The notes: a model not told the origin generated them from the letters alone. DNA of 64,000 nucleotides from Paenibacillus sp. LS1 (GCF_026013365.1 NZ_JAPDOE010000011.1:124001-188000), one strand, 5' to 3'. Numbered from the stretch's first letter, positions 50,649-59,952 are shown. Program-made: numbers and translations.

Positions 50649-53159
50649 TTACTTCTGTTCTGGTTTCGGGTCCAAGATGGCATAACTGCCGAGCGTGGCT
50701 AATTGTGCTGTATTCAGAAGAGCTTCATCCACCGCAGCGAGGGCTTCGCCAGCAGCTGTCATCAGCTCATCAGAGTCAACAGGTGAGGCAAAACGGAGAA
50801 TGACCCGGCTCTCTCCTTTTTTGAGTTCACTCTCAGCCTTGGTTTTGTACTCATTAATGGATGCGACTTCGAGGTTATTTTGCACATAATAATCATTGGC
50901 ATCGCTCTCGCCATTGAACATCGCGAGCTCGGAATCAAGCCAGTAATCTTGATCCGCTATCGTTTTCTGACTTGCAGCAGTCTCATCGTTGGCATTATAC
51001 AGGAAGTATGGGATGCCGGAGTTCGTCAGGTTGTTGGTGGCATCGACATGGAACCATTCGTTCCCGATTTTGACCTTGTTCCATGCATGTGGAACGCCGC
51101 TGGAAGCGCCCGTTACAACGATGCTTTCCAATCCCAAGAGATCGGAGAGCAATTTGTAAACGGAAGCATAGCTGGCACATACCCCAACTCCTTTGACCAG
51201 AATACCGTATGTGGTAAACGAGTCATTGAACTGCGGATCGACATTTTTGAAGTTGTTCTGCTCCGCATTCTCCAGCGCTGCATCGTCATACTTCGCGTTA
51301 TCGTTCAGATAATCGTAGATGGCTTTTCGTTTCTCGTCTTCGTTCATGCCATCCTTGATAATGGAAGCTACAACTTCGTTTGCTTTGGCAATAATCTCAT
51401 CTTGCTTCTTCTGGATACCACCAGCCGATTCATTGTAATAGATGGAAAGGGTAAGTGTACCATAGTTGTATTCGAAACCTTCCACACCAAGAATCAATGG
51501 ATTCTGGTACATCACTTTCAGGACAACATCTGAGAGTGTCGTGAAATTTTGAGCTTCGGGGAAAGCTTTTAACGAAATTTTATCTTGTGCCGCAATCATG
51601 TTTTTGGCTAAAACTTCTTCCAATGCGGAATCTGCATTAATCATTGCATCGCCTGTAGCAGGCTGAGGCACAGTTTCCTGATTACCTTGTTCTACATTTT
51701 GCTGTGTATTGGACTTCTGTTCATCTACCAGATTGTCTTCTTCAGCTTCAGGAGCTGGAGCAGGGGCTTCATTGGAAGCTTCTTCAGAAGCATTCCCGGA
51801 AGTATCATTAGAAACTTCGGTGGATACAGGATCAGCTGCAGTCTCTGAAGTCTCAGTATCGGTTGTGGACTCTGTAGTTGGAGTTTCCGAAGCCGGTACT
51901 TCTTCTGTTTCCGTTGCAGACTCAGGTGCATCATGATTGTTGATGATCGTTGGCACATCAGGTGCAGGGACGTAAGGTGTATCATTCTTCGGTTCCACCA
52001 GTCCGTTGCTGGAATCGGCTACGGTTTGCTGAGATAGTTTGTCCAAATCTGCTTGAGTCACATTTTCTACGCGTACGTAACTTTTCAGAGCGGTTCCTTT
52101 AACGTGAAAAGGAATATTCGTTTCATTGAACTCTGAAATCTCTACGCTTTTGGTATCATAGACAATGGTTTCACGGGATAATGAACCGTCATTGTACTCA
52201 ACTGTTGTTTTCTGAGGAAGTACATCTATATTCTTTAATTTCTCCCTATACAATTGTTCTTTCAAAGCTGTTGGTAACTGGGAAGCGAGCGGAGCTGTAG
52301 GCACACCTCTGCTAAAATTGGATTCTTTGCCTCCACCGATTGCAGTGACGTAATATTCTCCTCGTATACCATGGTTCTGAGTGGTAGTTATCATTTCATT
52401 ATAAGTGCCTAGCCCGCCTTTTCCGTCTCTCAAAAAATCATTGAAAGACGTCTCTGTTGTTACCGCAATATCTAAAGGCAGACTATTACTGAACGCGTCC
52501 TCTGCGCCAGTTAGAGGCACATTTGTATCGAAGTTGGTTAGGTCAGAACGTTTATAAATTTTATATTCGGTGGCGCCTTCAACCTTGTCCCAGACCAACT
52601 TGAACCTTCTATCTTTGTCAATTTCGTATCTTAGGTTAGGTACGGGTAACTCCGATTTCACTGTAAACGGAATAATGATGGGCTGATCGAGTAGTGTTAG
52701 CTTCTCAGCATCTGGATCATAATTCAGACGAATGTAATAAATGGGGGCACCGCCCCAAGAACTTTGATCCTTGTTCATCATGGAGTCTGAACTTAAAACA
52801 CCCCACCCAAGAGGTTTAATGGAAACACTATTGTCGTTTGTCTCTGGAATGGCATATACATCGCTTGCTTTGAGTGCTTTAATATCGGTATGTACACTAA
52901 TAATGTCACTAGCTGACAGGTTACTTTTGCGTAAATCTGCTTTAAACTTGAACGTAAATTCTTCATCCTGAGCTACGTTGTACATCGGCATGATCGCTTG
53001 TTCCGATTCAGAGCCGTATTTCTGCTTCAAACTTAAAATGGTAGAACCTTCTACTACTTCTGTTGGATTATTCTCGGACGGACTGCTTTCCTGCTCAGTA
53101 CTCTGGCATCCAGCTAGTAACAGGGTGAGCGCAAACATAATGAAAAATAGACGTTTCAT
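50649..53159 (-). CDS. Large lipoprotein with transglutaminase-like domain
   Basis: A surface lipoprotein: signal peptide MKRLFFIMFALTLLLAGC with lipobox LAGC (Cys18). Residues 40-200 are beta-rich. A fibronectin-III-like unit follows (PNLRYEIDKDRRFKLVWDKV, ATEYKIYKRS), then an acidic, Pro/Thr/Ser/Glu-rich spacer near 405-525. The C-terminal part (about 620-760) is a transglutaminase-like cysteine domain with the triad Cys in GVGVCASYASVY, His in PHAWNKVKI and Asp in WFHVDATN. Such domains act as peptidases or cross-linking enzymes at the wall. It stands alone; target unknown. Confidence 0.87.
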   Translation of the reverse strand: MKRLFFIMFALTLLLAGCQSTEQESSPSENNPTEVVEGSTILSLKQKYGSESEQAIMPMYNVAQDEEFTFKFKADLRKSNLSASDIISVHTDIKALKASDVYAIPETNDNSVSIKPLGWGVLSSDSMMNKDQSSWGGAPIYYIRLNYDPDAEKLTLLDQPIIIPFTVKSELPVPNLRYEIDKDRRFKLVWDKVEGATEYKIYKRSDLTNFDTNVPLTGAEDAFSNSLPLDIAVTTETSFNDFLRDGKGGLGTYNEMITTTQNHGIRGEYYVTAIGGGKESNFSRGVPTAPLASQLPTALKEQLYREKLKNIDVLPQKTTVEYNDGSLSRETIVYDTKSVEISEFNETNIPFHVKGTALKSYVRVENVTQADLDKLSQQTVADSSNGLVEPKNDTPYVPAPDVPTIINNHDAPESATETEEVPASETPTTESTTDTETSETAADPVSTEVSNDTSGNASEEASNEAPAPAPEAEEDNLVDEQKSNTQQNVEQGNQETVPQPATGDAMINADSALEEVLAKNMIAAQDKISLKAFPEAQNFTTLSDVVLKVMYQNPLILGVEGFEYNYGTLTLSIYYNESAGGIQKKQDEIIAKANEVVASIIKDGMNEDEKRKAIYDYLNDNAKYDDAALENAEQNNFKNVDPQFNDSFTTYGILVKGVGVCASYASVYKLLSDLLGLESIVVTGASSGVPHAWNKVKIGNEWFHVDATNNLTNSGIPYFLYNANDETAASQKTIADQDYWLDSELAMFNGESDANDYYVQNNLEVASINEYKTKAESELKKGESRVILRFASPVDSDELMTAAGEALAAVDEALLNTAQLATLGSYAILDPKPEQK

Positions 53160-53464
53160 GATACACCGCTTTCTTGTTTTTCTGAGTTGCTCTAATGGCT
53201 ACATTCTACACACCGAAAGATTATCAAATATGGTTAAAACCCATACTCGAACCTCTAAACGGACAAACCTCCTATTAATTTCCTAATATCCTTTGCTAGT
53301 TTATGGTCATATTGACGCATTGTCAAGGTGAGAGGGTAGGTTTTAAGTCCTGTAGAACAATAGAACAGTTTTAGTTTCGTAGCGTGTGTTCCATGTTAAA
53401 ATACAAGTGTTACTACATATTTATATATATAAGCGGAACATTTGAATAGACTGGAGGGGCTCAG
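53160..53464. other. Intergenic region with divergent promoters
   Basis: About 300 bases between two divergent genes. TTGAC-GCATT-GTCAA (53322-53336) is a small inverted repeat that includes a TTGACG -35-like box. An AT-rich stretch TATTTATATATATAAG lies near 53420-53436 before the SnoaL-like gene. No gene or RNA is seen. Confidence 0.45.
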
Positions 53465-53884
53465 ATGACAGCAGAACAGATTGTCAGAACCTTTTTTGAA
53501 GAGGTCCGATCAGGCCGAAATCCTGATTATGCAAGCAGCGTGATGGCGGAACAAGTACTGGCCCATCAAGTGATATCTGAAGAAGAGGTCACGGTGACCC
53601 GAACCCCTTCCGATTATGCGGATCATGTGCGAGAGATGATCGAAGCATACGGGGAGTTTTCACTCGAAATTCAGGAGTTGCTGACGCAAGGCGACAAAGT
53701 CTATGTGCGCTGGAGACAAACTGGTACCCATGTTGGCGAAGTGGACGGATACAGCCCAACCAACCTGCCAGTGATTGAAATTGCCAGTGCGGTATACCGA
53801 GTGGAAAACGAACGAATTGCAGCGTATTGGATACAGATCGACAGGTCGGGCATCGAAAAACAATTGGAACGTAATCGGAGCTGA
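53465..53884 (+). CDS. SnoaL-like (NTF2-fold) ester cyclase family protein
   Basis: A 139-residue cone-shaped NTF2-fold protein like SnoaL polyketide cyclases; many such bacterial proteins are uncharacterised. Seen: EQIVRTFFEEVRSGRNPDYA, VMAEQVLAHQ, DYADHVREMIEAYGEFSLEI, GDKVYVRWRQTGTHVGEVDG and IASAVYRVENERIAAYWIQID, the family pattern in order. GGAGGGG precedes the ATG. Its stop codon lies within the terminator stem. No partner biosynthetic genes are near, so polyketide work is unlikely. Confidence 0.85.
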   Translation: MTAEQIVRTFFEEVRSGRNPDYASSVMAEQVLAHQVISEEEVTVTRTPSDYADHVREMIEAYGEFSLEIQELLTQGDKVYVRWRQTGTHVGEVDGYSPTNLPVIEIASAVYRVENERIAAYWIQIDRSGIEKQLERNRS

Positions 53885-53903
53885 GTTTCTCAGCTCTTTT
53901 TTT
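53878..53903 (+). terminator. Terminator overlapping the SnoaL-like gene stop
   Basis: GAGCTGAG (53878-53885), loop TTT, CTCAGCTC (53889-53896), then seven Ts. Confidence 0.92.
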
Positions 53904-53917
53904 AGTTTTCAATTCTT

Positions 53918-53940
53918 TGTAAGCGTTCCCGTGTTATAAT
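53918..53940 (+). promoter_or_regulatory. cre-like site and -10 box before the GH94 gene
   Basis: TGTAAGCGTTCCCG (53918-53931) agrees with the cre consensus at 12 of 14 positions. It ends four bases before TATAAT (53935-53940), so CcpA binding would block transcription. Confidence 0.6.
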
Positions 53941-54014
53941 GAACAAAGTTGTATACAAGTTACCTAAAACGTTTTCTGTCTTTTGACTCCAACATCTGAA
54001 AGTGAGGTTCAGTG

Positions 54015-56393
54015 ATGATTAAAGCAACGGAAGATAATCAATATGTTGAACTGACAAGCCCGACAAGCTTACCGAAGGCATCCGGATTCCTTTGGAATGA
54101 AAAGATGATGATTCATGTGAATTGCCGGGGATACGCGGTGGCCCAATTTATGCAGCCCGAACCTGCCAAATACTCGTATGCGCCCAACCTGGAAGCCAAG
54201 ACGTTTATGCAGCCGGAGCAGCCATACTATGCCCACCATCCGGGACGGTTTATTTACATTAAAGATGAAGTAAGCGGCGAAATCTTCTCAGCCCCGTATG
54301 AACCGGTTCGCAAGCAAGCAGATAGCTATACGTTCGCTGTCGGTAAGCATGATATTCACTGGAAAGTGATTCAGAACGATATTTGCATCGAGATGTCCCT
54401 GCGTTTGCCGAAGGAAAATGTCATGGAGCTGTGGCGTGTGAAGGTAAGCAATCTGTCTTCGAGAAAACGCAAGCTGAGTATTTACCCGTATTATACGGTC
54501 GGCTATATGTCATGGATGAACCAGTCCGGTTCATATGTGGAAGATTTGCAGGGCATTGTCTGCTCGGCGGTTACGCCGTATCAGAAATATCAGGATTATA
54601 GCAAAATCAAAAACTACAGCGACAAAACCTATCTGCTTGCAGATCACCAACCGACCGGCTGGGAAGTAAATCATGAGAACTTTGAAGGCGAAGGCGGACT
54701 TCATAATCCTTCTGCCCTTCAGTCGGAGACACTTGCTGGTGGAGATGCACGCTATGAGACACCGGTGGCTGTATTGCAATACAGAGTCGAATTGGAAGCA
54801 GGAGCGGAGCAGGCGTATCGATTCATCTTTGGCCCGGCTCATGATGAGACTGAGATTGAGGGCATTCGTCAGCATTATTTTGTGAAGCAGAATGAGGAAG
54901 GACAGGATGGGTTCACCGCAGCCGAGCAGGAGTATGCTGGTTATATTGCGGAAGGGCAAGGGAACATCCAGATTGAGACACCGGACAGCTGGCTAGATAA
55001 TGTCGTGAATCACTGGTTACCTCGCCAGATGTACTATCATGGCAAAACGAATCGTCTGACAACCGATCCGCAGACGCGGAATTATTTGCAAGACAACATG
55101 GGAATGAGTTACATTCAGCCGCAGATTGGGCGGGCTGCGTTCTTGACGGCCTTGTCTCAACAGCATATAAGCGGTGCGATGCCAGACGGCATTATTTTGC
55201 ACCCGGACGCAGAACTGAAATATATTAACCAGGTTCCTCATACCGACCACTGTATCTGGCTTCCGGTCTGTTTGAAGACCTATTTGGATGAAACGAATGA
55301 CTATAGCATTTTGGAGGAACAGGTTGCTTTTACAGACAGTGAACAAAAGGTTTCCGTACTGGAGCATATGAATCTTGCAATGCGCTGGTTGATCCATGAG
55401 CGTGATGCGCGTGGGTTGAACTATATCAATCAGGGTGACTGGTGTGATCCGATGAACATGGTGGGGTACAAAGGCAAAGGCGTATCCGGCTGGCTGACCA
55501 TTGCGTCGGCATATGCGTTCAATGTGTGGGCAGATATTGGTGAAGAGGCAGGGCATGCCGAGGTTACAGCGGAATTCCGTCAGGAAGCCAATCAGACCAA
55601 TGCGGTAGCAAATGAGTATCTGTGGGATGGGGACTGGTATGCGCGCGGAATTACGGATGATAATGTTGTGTTTGGTGTAAGCCAAGACGTGGAAGGACGC
55701 ATCTATATCAATCCTCAGAGCTGGGCACTTATGAGCGGTGCTGCGGATCAGGAGAAACAGGAGAAGTTAATCCGTGCGGTAGAGGAGCAATTGGAGACGC
55801 CGTATGGTATCGAGAAACTCGCGCCGTCTTTCACCGCCATGCGGGAGGATGTAGGCCGTGTCACGCAGAAACATCCGGGAAGTGCGGAGAACGGTGCCGT
55901 GTACAATCATGCGGCGGCATTCTATATTTATGCATTGTACCTGGTGGGCGAGAAGGAGAAGGCGTATCGTCTGCTGCGTAAAATGATCCCGGGACCCGAT
56001 GCCGAGGATATTCTCCAGCGGGGTCAGCTACCCGTATTTATCCCGAATTATTATCGCGGAGCTTATCATCAATTCCCACGTACAGCCGGGCGTTCCAGTC
56101 ACCTGTTCAACACCGGCACGGTGCCTTGGGTGTATCGCTGCCTGATCGACGGATTGTTTGGACTGCAAGGTCATGCACAAGGACTTCAAGTGCGTCCGCA
56201 GTTACCAGAAGATTGGAACGAGGCATCCGTTACGCGGTTGTTCCGCGGCGCTGAGCTGCATGTAAACATGAAGAAGGATGCATCTGTCCAGACAATTGAG
56301 GTGCATGTTGACGGCCAACGGATTGAAGGCGACATTATCAAGAACATACAAGCCGGCGTGAAATATGAGGTGCTGGTGAAGCTGCCATTGTAG
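54015..56393 (+). CDS. GH94-type disaccharide phosphorylase (cellobiose/chitobiose phosphorylase-like)
   Basis: A cytosolic phosphorylase of about 792 residues. The N-terminal beta-sandwich (residues 1-280: FLWNEKMMIHVNCRGYAVAQ, PGRFIYIKDEVSGEIFSAPY) is joined to an (alpha/alpha)6 barrel from about 310 (WLDNVVNHWLPRQMYYHG, YLQDNMGMSYIQPQIGRAAF, VPHTDHCIWLPVCLKTYLDE). The general-acid region is NQGDWCDPMNMVGYKGKGVS (Asp475 and Asp478). The family norm is DWND, so Cys477 in place of Asn is a departure that may mark a different specificity. ATG 54015 with GAGG upstream is preferred to GTG 54012. A cre-like site overlaps the promoter. No transporter is adjacent. Confidence 0.87.
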   Translation: MIKATEDNQYVELTSPTSLPKASGFLWNEKMMIHVNCRGYAVAQFMQPEPAKYSYAPNLEAKTFMQPEQPYYAHHPGRFIYIKDEVSGEIFSAPYEPVRKQADSYTFAVGKHDIHWKVIQNDICIEMSLRLPKENVMELWRVKVSNLSSRKRKLSIYPYYTVGYMSWMNQSGSYVEDLQGIVCSAVTPYQKYQDYSKIKNYSDKTYLLADHQPTGWEVNHENFEGEGGLHNPSALQSETLAGGDARYETPVAVLQYRVELEAGAEQAYRFIFGPAHDETEIEGIRQHYFVKQNEEGQDGFTAAEQEYAGYIAEGQGNIQIETPDSWLDNVVNHWLPRQMYYHGKTNRLTTDPQTRNYLQDNMGMSYIQPQIGRAAFLTALSQQHISGAMPDGIILHPDAELKYINQVPHTDHCIWLPVCLKTYLDETNDYSILEEQVAFTDSEQKVSVLEHMNLAMRWLIHERDARGLNYINQGDWCDPMNMVGYKGKGVSGWLTIASAYAFNVWADIGEEAGHAEVTAEFRQEANQTNAVANEYLWDGDWYARGITDDNVVFGVSQDVEGRIYINPQSWALMSGAADQEKQEKLIRAVEEQLETPYGIEKLAPSFTAMREDVGRVTQKHPGSAENGAVYNHAAAFYIYALYLVGEKEKAYRLLRKMIPGPDAEDILQRGQLPVFIPNYYRGAYHQFPRTAGRSSHLFNTGTVPWVYRCLIDGLFGLQGHAQGLQVRPQLPEDWNEASVTRLFRGAELHVNMKKDASVQTIEVHVDGQRIEGDIIKNIQAGVKYEVLVKLPL

Positions 56394-56455
56394 AAAGAGT
56401 ACGGAGTAGCTGATAAACGGTGTGAAGAGTTTTGGACAATCACGAAGAAAAATTA

Positions 56456-56491
56456 AAAACTGCCTTTCCTTCATAGGAGGAGGGCAGTTTT
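56456..56491. terminator. Terminator between GH94 and GNAT genes
   Basis: AAAACTGCC (56456-56464) pairs with GGCAGTTTT (56483-56491), and CCT with AGG inside. It suits both convergent genes. Confidence 0.8.
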
Positions 56492-56578
56492 GCTTTCAAG
56501 ATGTTGTTTTGAACTAATCTGTTTGTCAGACTGAATATGATAAAAGAATCCACAAGCTAAGCTTGATTAGCAAACACT

Positions 56579-57334
56579 CTATTCTTTGACTCTGTACCAA
56601 TAGCTATATATCTCCGAATAACCCAGCTTGGCGTAAAGTTTCAAGGCAGGTGCATTATTCGCAACCACTTGCAGGTAACTGGATGTAGCACCTTGTTTTT
56701 TTGCCCAATGCAGGAGATGCAAGATCATCTGTTCAGCAAGTCCCCGATTCCGGAAGTTAGCGTCTGTTATGATGTCATACAATCCAATGTAGCCACGTTC
56801 GATGACACCAAACCCACAAGCGACAACTTGCCCGTCAATCAACAGCGAGATGAAACCTACCTTTGTCCGGATATTGTCCAACATTAATTCTGTCGTTTCC
56901 CGTTGCAGATCATTCACCTGATTTAGCCTGCAAAAATGATCCAGCCACGCTGTGGTCAACTGTTCGTCGATCTGTACAGCCTGGTGTGCAGGCTCTTTGA
57001 TCTCTTCCAGGCTCCTGATCTGGATACGAGTCAGATCCACAACAGTATACCCTTTGTCTTGCAAAAGTTGGTCGAGATGATCCGGATGAATAAACGGTGT
57101 GATCTTAAATATGGTACTTAACTGATTGGAAGCATAGATGCGCTCACATTCCTCAATCTTTTTATGCACATCCAGAGTGGAGTCGTAGATAGGTTGAACG
57201 GAGTTGGCACGTTTGGTATATCCTTTGGCAAAACGCAGTACCCAACCGTCATATAATAAGGTGGACAAGGGTTGCCAGTGGTTAAGCGATAGTTCTTCAA
57301 TGGTTTTGTGTTCTGAATCTATAGTATGCGTCAT
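56579..57334 (-). CDS. GNAT family N-acetyltransferase
   Basis: An acetyl-CoA-dependent transferase of 251 residues. The N-terminal half (LSLNHWQPLSTLLYDGWVLR, NSVQPIYDSTLDVHKKIEEC) is the extra domain common in this subgroup. The C-terminal half is the GNAT fold: VVACGFGVIERGYIGLYDII, the pyrophosphate-binding RNRGLAEQMILHLLHWAK, and YLQVVANNAPALKLYAKLGY. ATG 57334 is preferred: GGAGG lies six bases upstream. Monocistronic. The acceptor is unknown. Confidence 0.88.
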   Translation of the reverse strand: MTHTIDSEHKTIEELSLNHWQPLSTLLYDGWVLRFAKGYTKRANSVQPIYDSTLDVHKKIEECERIYASNQLSTIFKITPFIHPDHLDQLLQDKGYTVVDLTRIQIRSLEEIKEPAHQAVQIDEQLTTAWLDHFCRLNQVNDLQRETTELMLDNIRTKVGFISLLIDGQVVACGFGVIERGYIGLYDIITDANFRNRGLAEQMILHLLHWAKKQGATSSYLQVVANNAPALKLYAKLGYSEIYSYWYRVKE

Positions 57335-57487
57335 AACCAACCTCCGATTTCATAATTAAATAATAATACATAATAATGTATAAAAATACAATGCAAACAT
57401 AAATATCGTCGAACAGTATGCATTATGGTTGGAGATGGTATACAATTTGATTTGGTTGAACGAATAACTTCAGAAGCGGAGCGCATT

Positions 57488-58150
57488 ATGTTAACTATAG
57501 AATTAAATAATCACAGCATTAACTGTCATATCGAGTACGGCAAACGTAAGAAAATTTCTATCACGATGGACTTGCCTTATATGGTAACGATCAAAGCACC
57601 CAATGGTACCAGTGAAGACATGATCCGGCAACTTGTAGAGCAGCATGGGGATGTGATTTTGAAGAAATCCGCTCTGATGCAGCGGGCTCTTGACGGTCCT
57701 CAAGCCAAGGAATACGAAGATGAGGGTAAGGGGAAGTTTTTGCTTTTTGGCAAGGAGCATGCACTGCATGACTTAATCCCTGTAGAGGGTCTGACAGAAG
57801 AAGAGCTGCGAGCGAATCTGAAGAAGTTTTATTTTGCCGAGTGTAAACGTATGATTGGGGAGCGCATCGGACGCTATCAGCAAGAGTTGAAGGTGAAGCC
57901 GAAGTCAGTAGAGATCGTAGATTCTCCCACTAAGTGGGGCAGTTGTAGCTGGGACAAAAAGCTTACGTTCAATTATCGCCTGGCGATGGCGCCACTGGAA
58001 GTGATGGATTATGTCATCATTCATGAACTTTGCCATATTCACCACATGAATCATGATCGCTCCTTCTGGCGACGGATCGGCAGCATCATGCCGGATTACA
58101 AAGCGAAAGAAGATTATCTGATGCGCAATGGTCGAGCCATGACGCTATAA
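57488..58150 (+). CDS. YgjP-like zinc metallopeptidase (M48/DUF45)
   Basis: A cytosolic protein of 220 residues in the YgjP/DUF45 family. The zinc site is HELCHIHHMNHDRSFW (HExxH plus a distal His), preceded by the family pattern PTKWGSCSWDKKLTFNYRL. The N-terminal half is beta-rich (INCHIEYGKRKKISITMDLP). ATG 57488 is chosen because CGGAG lies seven bases upstream; the longer frame from 57425 has no ribosome site. Monocistronic, followed by a terminator. Confidence 0.88.
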   Translation: MLTIELNNHSINCHIEYGKRKKISITMDLPYMVTIKAPNGTSEDMIRQLVEQHGDVILKKSALMQRALDGPQAKEYEDEGKGKFLLFGKEHALHDLIPVEGLTEEELRANLKKFYFAECKRMIGERIGRYQQELKVKPKSVEIVDSPTKWGSCSWDKKLTFNYRLAMAPLEVMDYVIIHELCHIHHMNHDRSFWRRIGSIMPDYKAKEDYLMRNGRAMTL

Positions 58151-58203
58151 TTCTAAGCTTAAGCCTTCACTTGGATACGCCATATCTCTCTGATATCATT
58201 TGT

Positions 58204-58250
58204 AAATTCCGCGAAGTCTCACTGTTGCAGTGATCGGCTTCGCGGAATTT
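58204..58250. terminator. Double-stem terminator between metallopeptidase and reductase genes
   Basis: AAATTCCGCGAAG (58204-58216) pairs with CTTCGCGGAATTT (58238-58250). An inner stem TCACTG/CAGTGA (58219-58233) caps it. Confidence 0.9.
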
Positions 58251-58265
58251 TGTTGTGTCTGAATA

Positions 58266-59348
58266 TTAGGAATAAGATACTTGAACGCCGTATTGTTTGA
58301 AAAAATGAGTAACCGTATCCATATCCATTTGTTTATCAAACAGATGCTCAGGATAATAGATGTCTGGAACCATAGGCTCATCCGCAGGCATCAGCAGTAT
58401 CTTCTCGGCTTGCACCGCAGCGCCGAGTGCAGTCATGTGGGTCTGACCGAGTGGGTCAGAGACCGTCATCGTTCGTTCAACCTGGTTCCCTTTCGCATCC
58501 AGTCCTTTCAGTTGAATGACGAGATGATGTGCACTCCCAGTTCCTGGATTATAGAGCAACTTTCGCCGGAATGGCTTGAAACGTTCACCGCTGATCATCT
58601 TCCATACTCCAGTTTTAACCAGTCCCGTGAGTGCATAGGTAGATACTTTACTATCGAATGCAATGCGGAAGCTGGTTGAATCAATATGACTGGTATGAGG
58701 TAATGTGACGTGATCGGGTGTATCCAATCTGTAACATGGGGTCGTATACCCGTTCGGGAAATGAACTTTGATCGGATCTGTCATGGGATAGACGAGTCGA
58801 TGTGTATTGGATTCGGTTATCTGAAAAGGAATACTCATCCGGTCCATGAAGGCTGCCGAATCAGGGCCGGCCTTATCCCGCAGCGACCATAGGGCATGAA
58901 TGTTTACTTCGACATGTTGCAGAGAGTTAGAAAGTATCATGGCAAAGAGTGACGCCGTTCCTGCCATCCATCCAGAGGACAGCACTACCGGAGCATGAAG
59001 CTCTTCCTGCTCTATTGTCCGGATCGCTTGATTGAACACCTCAGTCCAGCGTGTTATATCGATGAGGGGAATTTTTCTCCGTACGGCCGACACCAGTAAC
59101 CGATCATCCAGATCGTTCACTGCATTAATGATTAATGATATATGTTCTCCTGCGTGAATCAGTGGATCGTCTGCATTGGTATCAACAACAACCGTGTGGA
59201 CACGATTGGATGGAAAAGGGGCTGCTTTACCGGCAGAACGACCTCCCAGTACCAATTCCAGATCAGGATGCCTGTCATGCAAAATGCGGGCAAGCTGTGC
59301 ACCTACAGCACCATAACCTCCAGCGATAAGAACTCTTTTTCTATTCAT
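58266..59348 (-). CDS. Saccharopine dehydrogenase-like NAD(P) oxidoreductase
   Basis: A 360-residue protein with an N-terminal Rossmann fold: VLIAGGYGAVGAQLARIL (glycine motif), ELVLGGRSAGKA and IINAVNDLDDRLLVSAVRR. The central part (DITRWTEVFNQAIRTIEQ, VVLSSGWMAGTASLFAMIL) follows the Sacchrp_dh_NADP pattern seen in lysine-pathway homologues and in many uncharacterised enzymes. Lysine-pathway partners are missing here, so a lysine role is unlikely. Its upstream region carries a GTTTAAAC site also present before the ArsR-type gene that lies upstream on the same strand, so it is probably repressed by that regulator. Confidence 0.82.
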   Translation of the reverse strand: MNRKRVLIAGGYGAVGAQLARILHDRHPDLELVLGGRSAGKAAPFPSNRVHTVVVDTNADDPLIHAGEHISLIINAVNDLDDRLLVSAVRRKIPLIDITRWTEVFNQAIRTIEQEELHAPVVLSSGWMAGTASLFAMILSNSLQHVEVNIHALWSLRDKAGPDSAAFMDRMSIPFQITESNTHRLVYPMTDPIKVHFPNGYTTPCYRLDTPDHVTLPHTSHIDSTSFRIAFDSKVSTYALTGLVKTGVWKMISGERFKPFRRKLLYNPGTGSAHHLVIQLKGLDAKGNQVERTMTVSDPLGQTHMTALGAAVQAEKILLMPADEPMVPDIYYPEHLFDKQMDMDTVTHFFKQYGVQVSYS

Positions 59349-59385
59349 TCGATAAACCTCCGTTAATATGTTTATGTACTTATAT

Positions 59386-59393
59386 GTTTAAAC
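59386..59393 (-). promoter_or_regulatory. GTTTAAAC site before the reductase gene
   Basis: The 8-bp palindrome GTTTAAAC lies 38 bases before the reductase start. The same octamer occurs before the arsR-like gene (59795-59802). Flanks are TAT and TATTGAAC-like in this copy. Confidence 0.5.
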
Positions 59394-59447
59394 TATTGAA
59401 CATAATAGAGTGAAGAAAAGGAATGCGGTTCACCAGCGCGGTATGCG

Positions 59448-59768
59448 CTAGCTCTGACATTCCACTTCTACGAGATGAACGAGCTGTTTCAGTAATTCGA
59501 TCGCATCGTTGAACTCCAGCTTGTAATACATCTCTGTACCTTTTTTCTGAACCGATAACAGCCCGGATTGACGTAATATTTTCAAGTGATGAGAGACCGT
59601 AGGGCGTGACATGGGGACATGCTCTGCAATCTGCGATACGTTCATGCTCTCTTGATCAATGAGCAGCGATATGATTCGCTGGCGAACGGGGTCTCCCAAA
59701 CCTTGAAGATAAGGACTTAGATTCTCGAAAATATCAATAACTTTTTGGTTACCCATCGACTCGTTCAT
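59448..59768 (-). CDS. ArsR family transcriptional repressor
   Basis: A 106-residue winged-helix repressor: LQGLGDPVRQRIISLLIDQE, the recognition helix in VPMSRPTVSHHLKILRQSGL and the wing VQKKGTEMYYKL. The C-terminal helix ends ELLKQLVHLVEVECQS, with a single Cys. The classic metal-sensing Cys box is absent. It sits 100 bases upstream of the saccharopine-dehydrogenase-like gene, on the same strand, and both promoters hold GTTTAAAC, so it likely controls itself and that gene. Confidence 0.9.
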   Translation of the reverse strand: MNESMGNQKVIDIFENLSPYLQGLGDPVRQRIISLLIDQESMNVSQIAEHVPMSRPTVSHHLKILRQSGLLSVQKKGTEMYYKLEFNDAIELLKQLVHLVEVECQS

Positions 59769-59794
59769 GGCTCACTCCGTTATAATGTTTAATT

Positions 59795-59802
59795 GTTTAA
59801 AC
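59795..59802 (-). promoter_or_regulatory. GTTTAAAC site in the arsR-like promoter
   Basis: GTTTAAAC, with the related TGTTTAAT ten bases away (59786-59793), lies 27 bases before the ATG. Probable autoregulatory operator. Confidence 0.5.
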
Positions 59803-59952
59803 GTATTATAAGGCTTAGTTCACTTAAAAATCAAATATAACATTGCAAGTTGCAGGAAAATAGCTGTTCCGCTTGTCCATTTGAAGTACAATATAAGCAA
59901 ATATGACCGTACCACGAATCCATTGATGTATCCGTGGTGGAAGGAGTCCCAG

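Noticed and set aside
51709..51936. Ser/Val/Glu-rich plus-strand frame opposite the lipoprotein linker
   Set aside because: It mirrors the low-complexity Glu/Thr/Ser linker of the minus-strand lipoprotein gene.
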